Positions 45,428 through 55,213 of a DNA stretch of 55,356 nt are shown here, piece after piece. Source of the DNA: Lysobacterales bacterium. Its GTDB lineage: Bacteria; Pseudomonadota; Gammaproteobacteria; Xanthomonadales; Marinicellaceae. The stretch covers positions 1 through 55,356 of the forward strand of contig JALSHI010000045.1 in NCBI GenBank assembly GCA_026982315.1, given 5' to 3'. A program made the position numbers and the translations under genes. Numbering within the stretch: the first letter of the stretch is position 1; each line of letters opens with the position of its first letter. The notes under the pieces were generated by a model, which was not told where the DNA came from, did not search any database, and saw only the letters and a list, made by a program, of their open reading frames with translations.

Positions 45428-46945
45428 TCAGGACTCCGGTTTCATATACGGGAAAAGCAATACATCTCGAATACTGGGTGAATCTGTGAACAACATCACC
45501 AAACGGTCAATGCCGATGCCTTCACCGGCTGTCGGCGGCATACCGTATTCCAGGGCGCGCACATAGTCAGCATCAAATTGCATGGCCTCCTCATCCCCTG
45601 CATCTTCGCTTTCGACTTGTTTCCGGAAGCGTTCAGCCTGATCTTCCGGGTCATTCAGCTCGGAAAAGCCATTGGCGATTTCATAACCCGCGATAAACAG
45701 CTCAAACCGGTCTGTATAATCCGGATTCTCGTCGTTGCGGCGCGACAAAGGGGAAACTTCTGTGGGGTACTCGGTCACGAAAGTGGGCTGAATCAGGGTT
45801 GGTTCGGCCGTGGCCTCGAACAACTCTGTCAATATCTTGCCCTTGCCCCAGCTTTCCTCCACGTGCATCCCCTGCTTGTGCGCGTACGTGCGCAAGGCAT
45901 CCGCATCATCGCAGTCTGCCAATGTGAGTTCCGGGTTATGCTCCAGCACCAACTGGCGCATGGTTTTGCGCGCAAATGGCTGGCCAAAATCAATCTCCTG
46001 ACCTTGATAGCTAAAGCGGGTGCCGCCGGTGACCACCTCGGCCAGTTCGCGAAACAGCGCCTCGGTCAAATCCATCAGATCATGGTAATCGGCAAAGGCC
46101 TGATAAAACTCCATCATGGTAAATTCGGGGTTATGCCGGGTGGAAACCCCTTCGTTGCGGAAGTTGCGATTAATTTCATAAACGCGTTCAAAGCCGCCCA
46201 CCACCAGCCGTTTGAGAAACAGCTCCGGGGCAATGCGCAAGTACAAATCAATATCCAGCGCGTTATGGTGGGTCACAAACGGGCGGGCGGCCGCACCGCC
46301 GGGAATCAGATGCATCATCGGGGTTTCCACTTCAAGGAAATCCCGCCCGGGGCGCTCCATAAAGTCACGAATGTGACGGATGATTTTTGAACGGGTCTGA
46401 AACACGCGCCGGGACGCGTCATTGACCATCAGATCCAGATAACGCTGGCGATAACGGGTTTCCATGTCCTGCAGGCCATGAAACTTTTCCGGCAAGGGCC
46501 GCAGTGATTTGCTCATCAGCCGCAATTCATCCACCCGTACCGATAACTCGCCGGTTTTCGTTTTGAACAATGTGCCGGCAGCAGCGATGATATCGCCGAT
46601 ATCCCAGGTTTTGAATTCCGCATACAGGCCTTCAGGCAGCGCATCCCGCTGAATGAACAATTGCAGCGTGCCACTGACGTCCTTGATCACGGCAAAACTG
46701 GCTTTGCCCATCACCCGTTTGCTCATCATGCGGCCGGCCACTTTGACACGCACCGGCGTGCTTTCCAGGGCTTCCTTGCTCAGATGGCCATATTTTTCAT
46801 GTAATTCAGCGGCAAAGGCATCACGGCGAAAGTCATTGGGAAAGGCAACGCCTTTTTCCTGACGAATTTTTTGCAGTTTTTGCCGCCGCTCGGCAATCAG
46901 GCGGTTTTCATCGGCAACGGGTTGTTCGGTGGGTTTCTGGCTCAT
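45428..46945 (-). CDS. lysS: Lysyl-tRNA synthetase (class II)
   Basis: LysS charges tRNA-Lys. The 505-residue protein has an N-terminal OB-fold anticodon domain ([19 protein letters not shown]) and the class II core with motif 2 [20 protein letters not shown] and motif 3 [19 protein letters not shown]. It lies 36 bases downstream of prfB, the same prfB-lysS arrangement as in E. coli. Nothing is missing. Confidence 0.97.
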   Translation of the reverse strand: MSQKPTEQPVADENRLIAERRQKLQKIRQEKGVAFPNDFRRDAFAAELHEKYGHLSKEALESTPVRVKVAGRMMSKRVMGKASFAVIKDVSGTLQLFIQRDALPEGLYAEFKTWDIGDIIAAAGTLFKTKTGELSVRVDELRLMSKSLRPLPEKFHGLQDMETRYRQRYLDLMVNDASRRVFQTRSKIIRHIRDFMERPGRDFLEVETPMMHLIPGGAAARPFVTHHNALDIDLYLRIAPELFLKRLVVGGFERVYEINRNFRNEGVSTRHNPEFTMMEFYQAFADYHDLMDLTEALFRELAEVVTGGTRFSYQGQEIDFGQPFARKTMRQLVLEHNPELTLADCDDADALRTYAHKQGMHVEESWGKGKILTELFEATAEPTLIQPTFVTEYPTEVSPLSRRNDENPDYTDRFELFIAGYEIANGFSELNDPEDQAERFRKQVESEDAGDEEAMQFDADYVRALEYGMPPTAGEGIGIDRLVMLFTDSPSIRDVLLFPYMKPES

Positions 46946-46981
46946 GGGGTGATGCTCGTGAATAAATGGGAATAAGGCCGT

Positions 46982-48077
46982 TTACAGGCCCTGTTTTAGT
47001 GAGGCTTCGACAAACTTGTCCAGATGACCGTCGAGAACTGACTGAGTGTTACTGACTTCCACGCCAGTGCGTAAATCCTTGATGCGGGACTGGTCGAGCA
47101 CATAGGAACGAATCTGACTGCCCCAGCCAATGTCGGACTTGGACTCCTCTGCCGCCTGGGAATCCGCCATGCGTCGGGCCATTTCCAGTTCATACAGCTT
47201 GGCTTTGAGTTGTTTCATGGCTGTGGCGCGGTTCTTGTGCTGGGAACGGTCATTCTGACACTGAACCACGGTATTGGTGGGCACATGGGTAATACGCACC
47301 GCTGATTCGGTGGTGTTGACATGCTGGCCACCAGCGCCGGAGGCACGATAAACATCAATGCGCAAATCGGCTGGATTAATCTCAATGTCGATATTGTCAT
47401 CAACCTCGGGGGACACGAATACGGCCGCAAAACTGGTATGGCGGCGATTACCCGAGTCAAACGGTGACTTTCTCACCAGCCGGTGAACGCCGGTTTCCGT
47501 GCGCAGCCAACCATAGGCATAATCCCCGTCCACTTTAATGGTGGCCGATTTAATGCCAGCCACATCACCAGGAGACAATTCGATAATCTCCGTTTTCCAG
47601 CCCTTGCTTTCGGCCCAGCGCAGATACATGCGCAAGAGCATTTCAGCCCAATCCTGGGCTTCGGTGCCACCGGAACCGGCCTGGATATCAATAAAGGCAT
47701 TGCTGGCGTCCATTTCGCCGGAAAACATTTTCTGGAACTCGAGTTTTTCCAGTTGTGCGCGAATGGATGCGATTTCCTCCAGTACCGAGGCATAGGTGTC
47801 TTCGTCTTCATCCATATTGGCCAAGTCAAGCAATTCTTCCGCATCACTGATGGCCGCATCCAACTTGTCAATGGTGCCAACGATATTTTCCAGCCGGGCA
47901 CGCTCCCGCCCCAGTTCCTGGGCCTTGTCCGGCTGATTCCAGATGGCCGGATTTTCCAGTTCTAGATTGACTTCTTCCAGACGTTCTTTACTGGCATCGT
48001 AGTCAAAGATACCCCCTCAGCGCATCAAGGCGCTGCTGGAAATCTTTGAGTTGAGCCACTTGTTGTGCAATTTCCAT
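46982..48077 (-). CDS. prfB: Peptide chain release factor 2 (programmed +1 frameshift)
   Basis: RF2 reads UGA and UAA stop codons. Translation starts at ATG 48077 ([20 protein letters not shown]). After 24 codons it meets an in-frame TGA at 48003-48005. A +1 shift continues the frame as [12 protein letters not shown], giving about 364 residues in total. The stop-recognition motif SPF ([17 protein letters not shown]) and the catalytic GGQ ([15 protein letters not shown]) are both present. The mechanism makes RF2 self-regulating: low RF2 slows termination and favours the shift. It sits just upstream of lysS. Confidence 0.96.
48002..48017 (-). promoter_or_regulatory. RF2 autoregulatory +1 frameshift site
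   Basis: On the minus strand the bases read AGG GGG TAT CTT TGA C. This is the classic combination of an internal Shine-Dalgarno-like AGGGGG, slippery CTT and a UGA stop with a following C. Confidence 0.96.
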
Positions 48078-48202
48078 GATGGGTTTTGGCAGATTGAATA
48101 ATACAGGAACAGGTGCAAGCGGTTATCAGCCACTGCATATTCAGGGTCTGAAAAGCCACAGGCGGAACAAGGCCGCCATGGCTCCAGGCATACAGCGCCA
48201 GG

Positions 48203-48664
48203 CTAACGTCCTTCTTTGAGCTGTTTCTGGCGCAATTCCCAGCGTTCCTGGGCATCTACGGTCATGGTGGCAATCGGTCTGGCCATCAGGCGCTTCAGGC
48301 CGATTTCCTCACCCGTTTCCTCGCAATAACCGTACTCACCGTCTTTGATGCGATTCAGCGCCTTGCGAATTTTTGCCAGCAACTTGCGGTAGCGATCACG
48401 CGTCCGCAGTTCCAGAGAATTTTCTGTTTCGCGTTGGGCACGTTCAGCCTCGTCGCCCACATCCCGCACTTCTTTTTGCAGGTTGCTAATGGTTTCCTTG
48501 GATTCGTTCACCAAATCCTCGCGCCATTGCAACAAACGCCGGCGAAAATACTCCAGGTGCTCAGGGCACATGTATTCCTCTTTTTCCGAAGGCACATAGC
48601 CATCGGGCAACTTGACTTCCGGAATATAACCTTCAGGCAGGTCATTAATGTCTCGTTCTGACAT
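48203..48664 (-). CDS. dksA: RNA polymerase-binding transcription factor DksA
   Basis: DksA binds the RNA polymerase secondary channel and works with ppGpp in the stringent response. The coiled-coil region (FRRRLLQWREDLVNESKETI to RYRKLLAKIRKALNRI) carries the tip DVGDEAERAQ, with the aspartate important for activity. In the zinc-finger position the sequence is GYCEETGEEIGLKRLMARPI followed by TMTVDAQ: only one of the four cysteines remains. I use the ATG at 48664 (MSERDINDLPEG, 153 residues); an upstream ATG at 48718 would add 18 residues of unclear merit. The gene is 125 bases upstream of prfB. Confidence 0.9.
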   Translation of the reverse strand: MSERDINDLPEGYIPEVKLPDGYVPSEKEEYMCPEHLEYFRRRLLQWREDLVNESKETISNLQKEVRDVGDEAERAQRETENSLELRTRDRYRKLLAKIRKALNRIKDGEYGYCEETGEEIGLKRLMARPIATMTVDAQERWELRQKQLKEGR

Positions 48665-48849
48665 GGACTGTTCCGTTCTCCGTTGTAAGTCGGGGTATTT
48701 GCAGGCTGTGTTATCCATCGTATTGCTTGCTGGAAAGCGCCATGTGCCAGCGGCTGCATCCAGGATAACTCACACCTACTGTCTAATCCGGGTTAAAATT
48801 AAGCGACCCTTTATAACGCAAAGCGGCACACCGGGCAACAGATTTTTTC

Positions 48850-49152
48850 ATGAAAAAACTACTGATTCTCTTTCTTCGTGGCTATAAACTTTTTATTAGC
48901 CCCTTGCTTGGCAGCCATTGCAGGTTTTATCCCAGCTGCTCCGAGTACATGACCACGGCCATCGACCGCTTTGGCGTGCTTCGCGGGGTGCGCCTGGGGA
49001 TAAAACGCCTGGGGCGTTGTCATCCAGGTTGCCCCGGCGGCATCGACCATGTCCCCACGCAGTGGCCGCCAACCGTTCGTTATCATCCAGTCAAAAGCGA
49101 ACCTGATGCCGACAATCAGACCGATGTCAACCGTCAAAACACAATCTCTTGA
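48850..49152 (+). CDS. yidD: Membrane protein insertion efficiency factor YidD
   Basis: A 100-residue YidD-family protein: [17 protein letters not shown] (amphipathic helix), [20 protein letters not shown] with the conserved cysteines, and [20 protein letters not shown]. YidD aids YidC-dependent insertion of inner-membrane proteins. It is normally found between rnpA and yidC. Here it stands apart, divergent from dksA and 9 bases before pyrC, so it is probably co-transcribed with pyrC. The C-terminal tail after VPTQWPP is polar and variable. Confidence 0.93.
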   Translation: MKKLLILFLRGYKLFISPLLGSHCRFYPSCSEYMTTAIDRFGVLRGVRLGIKRLGRCHPGCPGGIDHVPTQWPPTVRYHPVKSEPDADNQTDVNRQNTIS

Positions 49153-49161
49153 GAGTTCCCC

Positions 49162-50502
49162 ATGGCCCAATATACGCTGATTAGTAATGCCCAGGTGGTC
49201 AATGAAGGCCATATCCAAACCGCTGATGTGCTTATCAAGGATGACCGTATTGAAAAAATCGCCAAGCAATTGACAGCCCCGGAGAACGCCTGTGTCATCG
49301 ACGCCAATGGCAAATACCTGTTGCCGGGCATGATTGATGACCAGGTGCATTTTCGCGACCCGGGCCTGACCCACAAGGCGGATTTCCACACGGAATCAGC
49401 CGCTGCGGTGGCCGGCGGCATTACCTCGGTCATGGACATGCCCAATACCAAACCACTGACTATCGACCAGGCAGCCATAGAAGCCAAACACGCCCATGTG
49501 GCCGGACGCTCCCATTGCAATTTCGGTTTTTATCTGGGCGCAACCAATGACAACATCGAGGCCGTCAAATCCATTGACCCGAAGCTGATTTGTGGCGTCA
49601 AGGTTTTTATGGGGGCTTCGACAGGCAACATGCTGGTGGATGATGAGGCCACCTTGACGGCCATCTTCCGCGAAGCGCCCACCTTGATCGCCACCCATTG
49701 CGAGGATACTCCGACCATTCTCGCCAACGAGGAAAAAGCCCGGCTTATCTGGGGAGAAAAGGTACCCATCGAGGAACATCCCAATATCCGCAGCCGGGAA
49801 GCCTGTATCAAGTCCACCAAACTGGCTACCGGTCTGGCTTTGAAATACCACGCACGCTTGCATGTGCTGCATATTTCCACCGCAGAAGAAGTGGCCATGT
49901 TCCGGAATGTTCCCACCGATCAAAAGCGCATCACAGCCGAGGCGTGTGTGCATTTCACCTGGTTTGACCAGAGCGACTACTCCGAGAAAGGCACACTGAT
50001 AAAATGCAACCCGGCGATAAAAAAGGCCAGTGACAAAGCAGCCATTATCTCCGGCATTAAAGACAACCGGCTGGATGTCATCGCCACCGACCATGCGCCG
50101 CACACCCGGGGCGAAAAAGCCCGGCCTTATTTTAGCGCCCCCTCTGGCCTGCCGCTGGTACAAACTGCGCTGCCCAGCCTGCTCACACAGGTGAATCAGG
50201 GCCTGTTCAGCCTGCCGGATATCGTCAAGAAAACAGCGCACAGCGTCGCTGATATTTTTCAGGTAAAAAATCGGGGTTATGTGCGCGAAGGCTACTTTGC
50301 CGACCTGGTGCTGGTGGATATGAACGCCATTGTCCCGGTCACAGATAACGATATGCTGTACAAATGCGGCTGGACACCTTACCACGGGGCACGTTTCAGC
50401 GCCCGCATTGAAAAAACCTGGGTCAACGGACAACTGAAATGGGATGGCCGGCATGTGTTAGGCGACAGCCAGGGCCAGCCCCTGCACTATCAGCGGGATT
50501 GA
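49162..50502 (+). CDS. pyrC: Dihydroorotase (class I type)
   Basis: PyrC cyclises carbamoyl aspartate to dihydroorotate, the step after PyrB. The 446-residue amidohydrolase has LLPGMIDDQVHFRDPGLTHK near the N-terminus, GVKVFMGASTGNML with the metal-bridging lysine, ATHCEDTP, LHVLHISTAEE and DVIATDHAPHTRGEK with the catalytic Asp. In the usual HxH metal motif the first His is Gln61 (QVH). I believe this QVH form marks a natural subgroup of class I dihydroorotases rather than inactivation. The coding end overlaps the convergent comEC end by 13 bases. Confidence 0.9.
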   Translation: MAQYTLISNAQVVNEGHIQTADVLIKDDRIEKIAKQLTAPENACVIDANGKYLLPGMIDDQVHFRDPGLTHKADFHTESAAAVAGGITSVMDMPNTKPLTIDQAAIEAKHAHVAGRSHCNFGFYLGATNDNIEAVKSIDPKLICGVKVFMGASTGNMLVDDEATLTAIFREAPTLIATHCEDTPTILANEEKARLIWGEKVPIEEHPNIRSREACIKSTKLATGLALKYHARLHVLHISTAEEVAMFRNVPTDQKRITAEACVHFTWFDQSDYSEKGTLIKCNPAIKKASDKAAIISGIKDNRLDVIATDHAPHTRGEKARPYFSAPSGLPLVQTALPSLLTQVNQGLFSLPDIVKKTAHSVADIFQVKNRGYVREGYFADLVLVDMNAIVPVTDNDMLYKCGWTPYHGARFSARIEKTWVNGQLKWDGRHVLGDSQGQPLHYQRD

Positions 50503-53078
50503 ACCGTTTTCCGGGCCGATGACCGTGTATGCCCAGGAGACGACAAGCCTGCTTCAGGTGATAACCGCCATACCCGTGCAGGACGCACACGCCGGTACTC
50601 GGACACCTGTATGCCCTTGGGGGTAAAATTTAACTCGATCAAACCGCTGTCGCGGCTATCCAGCCACGCAATACCACGATGGCGATAACGCGCCACCACT
50701 GCCGCTTTGGGATGGCCAAAGGCATTCAGATAACCCGACGCATTGATGGCCAGTTCCGGACCAACCGCTTCAATAAAGTCCTCGCTGCTGGAAGTGGCGC
50801 TGCCATGATGTGGTACCAGTAAAACCTCGCTGTCAAGGGCCAGCTCGCCCCGCAATTGCGCTTGCGTCAACCGGTACTCCACCGGAGATTCCACATCACC
50901 GGTTAACAAGACATGCCCCAGGCGATGACCAATCCGCAAGACGCAAGAACTGTTATTGCCCAAATAGGGATACAAGTTATAAGGCGACAGCACCTCAAAA
51001 TTCACGCCATCCCATTGCCATTTGAGTCCGCGCACACACGGCTGGGTCGGGCGCAACCCCGTGAGCGGAAAAGTGGTATAAACAGTTGCCACCGGCAATT
51101 GTGCCAGTAACCCGGCGGCGGCACCGGCATGGTCATTGTCCCGGTGGGATAAAACCAACGCATCCAGCGATGACACACCCCGGTAGCGAAAAAAGGGCAA
51201 CAGCACGGCATCGGCAAGATTAAAACCACTGGCAAACGCCGCGCCGGTGTCATACAACAGGCGATGGTGGCGGGTTTCCACCAGTACCGACAAACCCTGC
51301 CCCACATCCATCACCGAAACCCTGAATGGCGCATTATCGGTATTGTCCGGCACCACAGAAGAGTCCGCTAACAGCCTATCTTCCCCCATGCCACCATATT
51401 CTGCGGGCTGGCCTTGCCACAGCAAAGCACCCAGCAACCCTGTCATGCCCAGCAGGCCCACCCACCGACTGCGCTGTTTACGGGCAAAAAACCAGACAAC
51501 CAGGGCCACAGCCCATAACCCAAACCACAAAACCGGCGGATGGGCCACTGCATGAGTCATCCCAGGCCAGCGAGACACCACCTGTAAGGCCGTGATCACA
51601 TATTGGGCCAGCTCGTGGGCCAATCGCAGCAGTGTTTCATCCACTGCCGTTCCCCCTGTCACGGCATGCACCACCATGGCCAACCCCAGCACTGGCACCA
51701 ACGTGACGCTCACCAGTGGAATCAGCACAAAATTGACCACCGGCGCCAACCAGTGCAATTGATGAAAAACCAGCACCATCACAGGCAACAAACCCAGAAA
51801 AATCGCCAATTGAGCCTGTACCAATCCGCCGAGCACAGCACCAGCTTTCCTCCATCGGCCGGGTGATTCTTGTTTCTCTGACAACAATCGAGAAGTCCGA
51901 TCTGGCCGAAAAAAAGCCGCTATCAGCATGGCCACGGCCGTAAAAGACAGCCAAAAACCCGTATCCAGAACCGCCATCGGATCCAGCAACAACACCAAAA
52001 CCAGCGCCACGCCCCAAATATCCCATGGACTCAGGCGACGGCGCGCCACCCATGCCACAGCGGTCACACTCACCACCACCAATGCCCGTACCGTTGCCAC
52101 AGAAAAGCCCGCCAAAGCCGCATACAGAAAAGCAAACAGCCACCCAAACAGGGCTTGCATGATCGGCCGCGGCCACTGCTGCCGGGGCCAGAGCCAGAAA
52201 ACCAGCCAGCCAAGCAGTGCGCCCAACCCGGCTGCCAGACCAACATGCAAGCCGGAAATCGCAATCAAATGAGCCGTGCCGGTGGCTTGAAAAACCGCCC
52301 TGTCCTGCGGCGACAATTCAGAACGGTCACCAATGGACAAGGCCAACAATAAGGCCCGGGGAGCACCTGCAGGCAGGCTGTTTTGAATCCACTGGCGAAC
52401 GCCAGCCCGAAGCTGGTTCACCCGCGCCGGAATATTCCATGGCTCCGGGGTCGCCAACCGCTTCCCTGATTGCACCCAGCCAGTGGCGACAAAACCGTGG
52501 CGAAACAGCCAACGCGGATAATCAAAACCGCCCGGATTGGCATAGCCATGAGGCGGCTTTAGCTTGACTTGTAGTTGCCACTGTTCGCCAGATTGTGGCA
52601 ACAAGTCCGGTGAATACCAGTTCAACAGATAGCGCCGCGGTGAGGGCCCGGCAGTCACAAACTCTACCCGAACAGCATCTGCACGCCACCGGGGCAAGCC
52701 AGTGATGCGGCCTTGCACCGACTGCTCACGACCTTTTTCAAGAATGACCCGGTGTTCCGCCTCCAGGGCCTGCCGTTGGTGCCACATGGCCTGCCCCGCC
52801 CAGCCAAAACCCAACAGCAATGCCACCAGCAACACAACAATCCCAAACAACCCGCCACTGTAATGAACCCAGCGATAACGCCGCAGCAGCAACAGCACCA
52901 CAGCCAATACCAGAGCGGCCAGCCAATCCCGCGCGGTCACTCCGGGCATCAGCAGCCACGCACTGGCGCCAATCAGAAAAAATATCGCCAATAGCCAGAA
53001 AGGCCGTTGCCGGATCAAGGAAGAAAGCCTGTGTGCATCACGCACCACAGACACCCGGGAGTCGTAACATAAGGACAA
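50490..53078 (-). CDS. comEC: DNA internalization channel ComEC/Rec2
   Basis: ComEC is the inner-membrane channel that takes up single-stranded DNA during natural transformation. The 862-residue protein has N-terminal hydrophobic helices, a soluble OB-like domain (VQGRITGLPRWRADAVRVEF), the competence domain with ISGLHVGLAAGLGALLGW, and many membrane helices. A C-terminal metallo-beta-lactamase domain carries LSHRDNDHAGAA (HxDxDH) and LLTGDVESPVEYRL. It lies 56 bases downstream of lolD. The gene is full length, so it gives some support for competence; pili and ComEA are not in the window. Confidence 0.93.
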   Translation of the reverse strand: MSLCYDSRVSVVRDAHRLSSLIRQRPFWLLAIFFLIGASAWLLMPGVTARDWLAALVLAVVLLLLRRYRWVHYSGGLFGIVVLLVALLLGFGWAGQAMWHQRQALEAEHRVILEKGREQSVQGRITGLPRWRADAVRVEFVTAGPSPRRYLLNWYSPDLLPQSGEQWQLQVKLKPPHGYANPGGFDYPRWLFRHGFVATGWVQSGKRLATPEPWNIPARVNQLRAGVRQWIQNSLPAGAPRALLLALSIGDRSELSPQDRAVFQATGTAHLIAISGLHVGLAAGLGALLGWLVFWLWPRQQWPRPIMQALFGWLFAFLYAALAGFSVATVRALVVVSVTAVAWVARRRLSPWDIWGVALVLVLLLDPMAVLDTGFWLSFTAVAMLIAAFFRPDRTSRLLSEKQESPGRWRKAGAVLGGLVQAQLAIFLGLLPVMVLVFHQLHWLAPVVNFVLIPLVSVTLVPVLGLAMVVHAVTGGTAVDETLLRLAHELAQYVITALQVVSRWPGMTHAVAHPPVLWFGLWAVALVVWFFARKQRSRWVGLLGMTGLLGALLWQGQPAEYGGMGEDRLLADSSVVPDNTDNAPFRVSVMDVGQGLSVLVETRHHRLLYDTGAAFASGFNLADAVLLPFFRYRGVSSLDALVLSHRDNDHAGAAAGLLAQLPVATVYTTFPLTGLRPTQPCVRGLKWQWDGVNFEVLSPYNLYPYLGNNSSCVLRIGHRLGHVLLTGDVESPVEYRLTQAQLRGELALDSEVLLVPHHGSATSSSEDFIEAVGPELAINASGYLNAFGHPKAAVVARYRHRGIAWLDSRDSGLIELNFTPKGIQVSEYRRVRPARVWRLSPEAGLSSPGHTRSSARKTVQSR

Positions 53079-53134
53079 GTTCGGGCCAGACCGTTTGCGA
53101 TCTGCCCTGGGAGCAGCCGCTGTTCCGGGAACAA

Positions 53135-53884
53135 TCAGGCCGCTGAAAAATCGCCATGATTATGCCGATGCAAACGGCCATCGTGCATGCGATAAGTGAT
53201 ATCCATGCGAGCGGCCAGACGGGTATCATGGGTCACAATCACCAATGCCGTGCCCATATCCCGGTTTAACGCCAGCATCAAGTCCATCACCTGCTCGGCG
53301 GTGTGTTCATCCAGATTGCCGGTAGGCTCATCAGCCAGCACCGCCGCCGGATGTGTCACCAAGGCCCGGGCAATGGCGCAACGCTGCCGCTCTCCGCCGG
53401 ACAATTGCGCTGGCCGATGGCTCAAACGGTGGCCCAAGCCAACGCTTTCCAGCATATCCCTGGCGCGCTTATTGGCCTCAGCTGTACCCCTGCCGCCGAT
53501 AAGCAACGGCATGGCGACGTTTTCCAGCGCCGAAAATTCCGGCAATAAGTGATGAAACTGGTAGACAAAACCCAGATGCCGATTCCGCAAGCGGCCCCGC
53601 TGGGCATCACTCAAAGTGCTGATATCCTGCCCCTGCAACAGCACCTGCCCGCTATCGGGTTGTTCCAGGCTGCCCAGCACATGTAACAAAGTGCTTTTTC
53701 CGGCACCGGAAGCGCCAATAATGGCCACGGTTTCTCCGGCGGGAACGATGATATCCAACTGGTCGAAGACACGAACTTCCTGCCCCGCGTCATCAAATGA
53801 CTTGCTCAGGGAACGGCCTTCCAACACCGCAGATGTGTGCGGCTTCTCTGTTATGGCCCGCTTATGACTGGTGGTTTTATTCAT
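53135..53884 (-). CDS. lolD: Lipoprotein-releasing ABC transporter ATPase LolD
   Basis: LolD powers release of outer-membrane lipoproteins from the inner membrane to LolA. The 249-residue ATPase has Walker A IIGASGAGKSTLLH, the Q-loop FVYQFHHLLPEFSALENV (characteristic of LolD), signature LSGGERQRCAIARAL, Walker B AVLADEPTGNLD and switch histidine VTHD. It overlaps the permease gene upstream by 8 bases. Confidence 0.95.
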   Translation of the reverse strand: MNKTTSHKRAITEKPHTSAVLEGRSLSKSFDDAGQEVRVFDQLDIIVPAGETVAIIGASGAGKSTLLHVLGSLEQPDSGQVLLQGQDISTLSDAQRGRLRNRHLGFVYQFHHLLPEFSALENVAMPLLIGGRGTAEANKRARDMLESVGLGHRLSHRPAQLSGGERQRCAIARALVTHPAAVLADEPTGNLDEHTAEQVMDLMLALNRDMGTALVIVTHDTRLAARMDITYRMHDGRLHRHNHGDFSAA

Positions 53885-55118
53885 AACGCAACGCCTCCGC
53901 CGGTTGCACCCGGGAAGCTCGCCAGGCCGGATAAATCGTCGCCAGCAAGGTCAAGCCAAAGCTCACCGAAACAATTGTCAGCACATCCCGCCATTTGAGA
54001 TCAGCGGTAATTTCACTCACATAGTACACATCCGCCGACATGAAATCCGTGTGAAAAAACCGCTCCAGCGCCGGAACGATAACATCAATATTCCAGGCCA
54101 CAATAACGCCGGCAAGGGTTCCCAGCGCTGTTCCTATCAAACCAATCACCAGACCGGTAACCATAAATACCGCCATTACCTGCCGACGTGAAAACCCCTG
54201 TGTACGCAAAATGGCGATATCACTTTGTTTTTCAGTCACCAGCATCACCAGGGTGGACAAAATATTAAAGGCCGCCACCGCCACAATCATGGACAAGATA
54301 ATAAACATGACCATGCGCTCGGTTTGTGTGGCCTTGAAAAAATTGACATTTTGCTGGGTCCAGTCCCGCACCCGGTAAAAACCACCCAGCTCGCGCGCCA
54401 GCTCACGCGCCACCACCGGGGCCCGCATCAAATCATCCAGCTCCAGGCGAATGCCCTCAACACCGTCACCGGTGCGGAACAGCTTTTGGGCATCCTGCAA
54501 ATGGATAATCGCCAGTTTGGAATCGAATTCATACATGCCCACTTCAAAAATACCACTGACAGTAAAGCGTTTCACCCGGGGCACAATGCCCACGGCCGTG
54601 GTCTTGAATTGCGGCGCATACACCATCACCGTATCACCCGGGCCCACGCCCAGCGCGGCGGCCAGTTCGGTGCCCAATATGATGCGATAGGCGCCAGGCT
54701 GCAAATCGTCCAGTGAACCATAGCGCATCTTCTGATTAATCTGGGTAACGTTCTTTTCCAGCTCAGGAACCACCCCGCGCACCAGTGCGCCTTCAGTGCG
54801 GGCACCCTGAATCAGCACTTCCGAGTCAATATAAGGCGCCGCACCCACCACATGCGGATGCTGGCGCGCCTTGTCCACAGCATGTTGCCAATGGGTCAGA
54901 TACTCATTGCCATAAGTGGAAATGGTGGCATGGGAGACCATGCTTAACATGCGTTCCTTCAACTCCCGGTCAAAACCGTTCATCACCGAGATAACCACAA
55001 TCACCGTCATCACCCCCAGGGCGATACCGGCAATGGAAATGAAGGAAATAAAAGAGATAAAATGATTTTTTCGCTTGGCCCGGGTATAGCGCAAGCCGAT
55101 TTTCAAGGGTAGATTCAT
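53877..55118 (-). CDS. lolC: Lipoprotein-releasing system permease (LolC/E/F type)
   Basis: The ATG at 55118 (MNLPLKIGLRYTRAKRKNHF) gives 413 residues; the 22 codons upstream lack family similarity. TM1 is SFISFISIAGIALGVMTVIVV-like, followed by the long periplasmic domain (about 45-260) and three C-terminal helices (MVMFIILSMIVAVAAFNILST; VMAVFMVTGLVIGLIGTALG; LTIVSVSFGLTLLATIYP). Pattern and context with lolD are clear. Only one permease gene is present: lolE is not between lolD and comEC. The protein may therefore be a homodimeric LolF, so the symbol lolC is provisional. Confidence 0.88.
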   Translation of the reverse strand: MNLPLKIGLRYTRAKRKNHFISFISFISIAGIALGVMTVIVVISVMNGFDRELKERMLSMVSHATISTYGNEYLTHWQHAVDKARQHPHVVGAAPYIDSEVLIQGARTEGALVRGVVPELEKNVTQINQKMRYGSLDDLQPGAYRIILGTELAAALGVGPGDTVMVYAPQFKTTAVGIVPRVKRFTVSGIFEVGMYEFDSKLAIIHLQDAQKLFRTGDGVEGIRLELDDLMRAPVVARELARELGGFYRVRDWTQQNVNFFKATQTERMVMFIILSMIVAVAAFNILSTLVMLVTEKQSDIAILRTQGFSRRQVMAVFMVTGLVIGLIGTALGTLAGVIVAWNIDVIVPALERFFHTDFMSADVYYVSEITADLKWRDVLTIVSVSFGLTLLATIYPAWRASRVQPAEALRYE

Positions 55119-55213
55119 GCAACTCCTGAGGATCAATGGGAAATGATGCGGCCTGCCGGGAATTTTCGCCCATCGCCCTTGCAATCACAAGGCATATATG
55201 AACAATCAAGCCA

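Noticed and set aside
48859-49389. 176-codon minus-strand frame
   Set aside because: Antisense to yidD and pyrC, both of which have strong family motifs.
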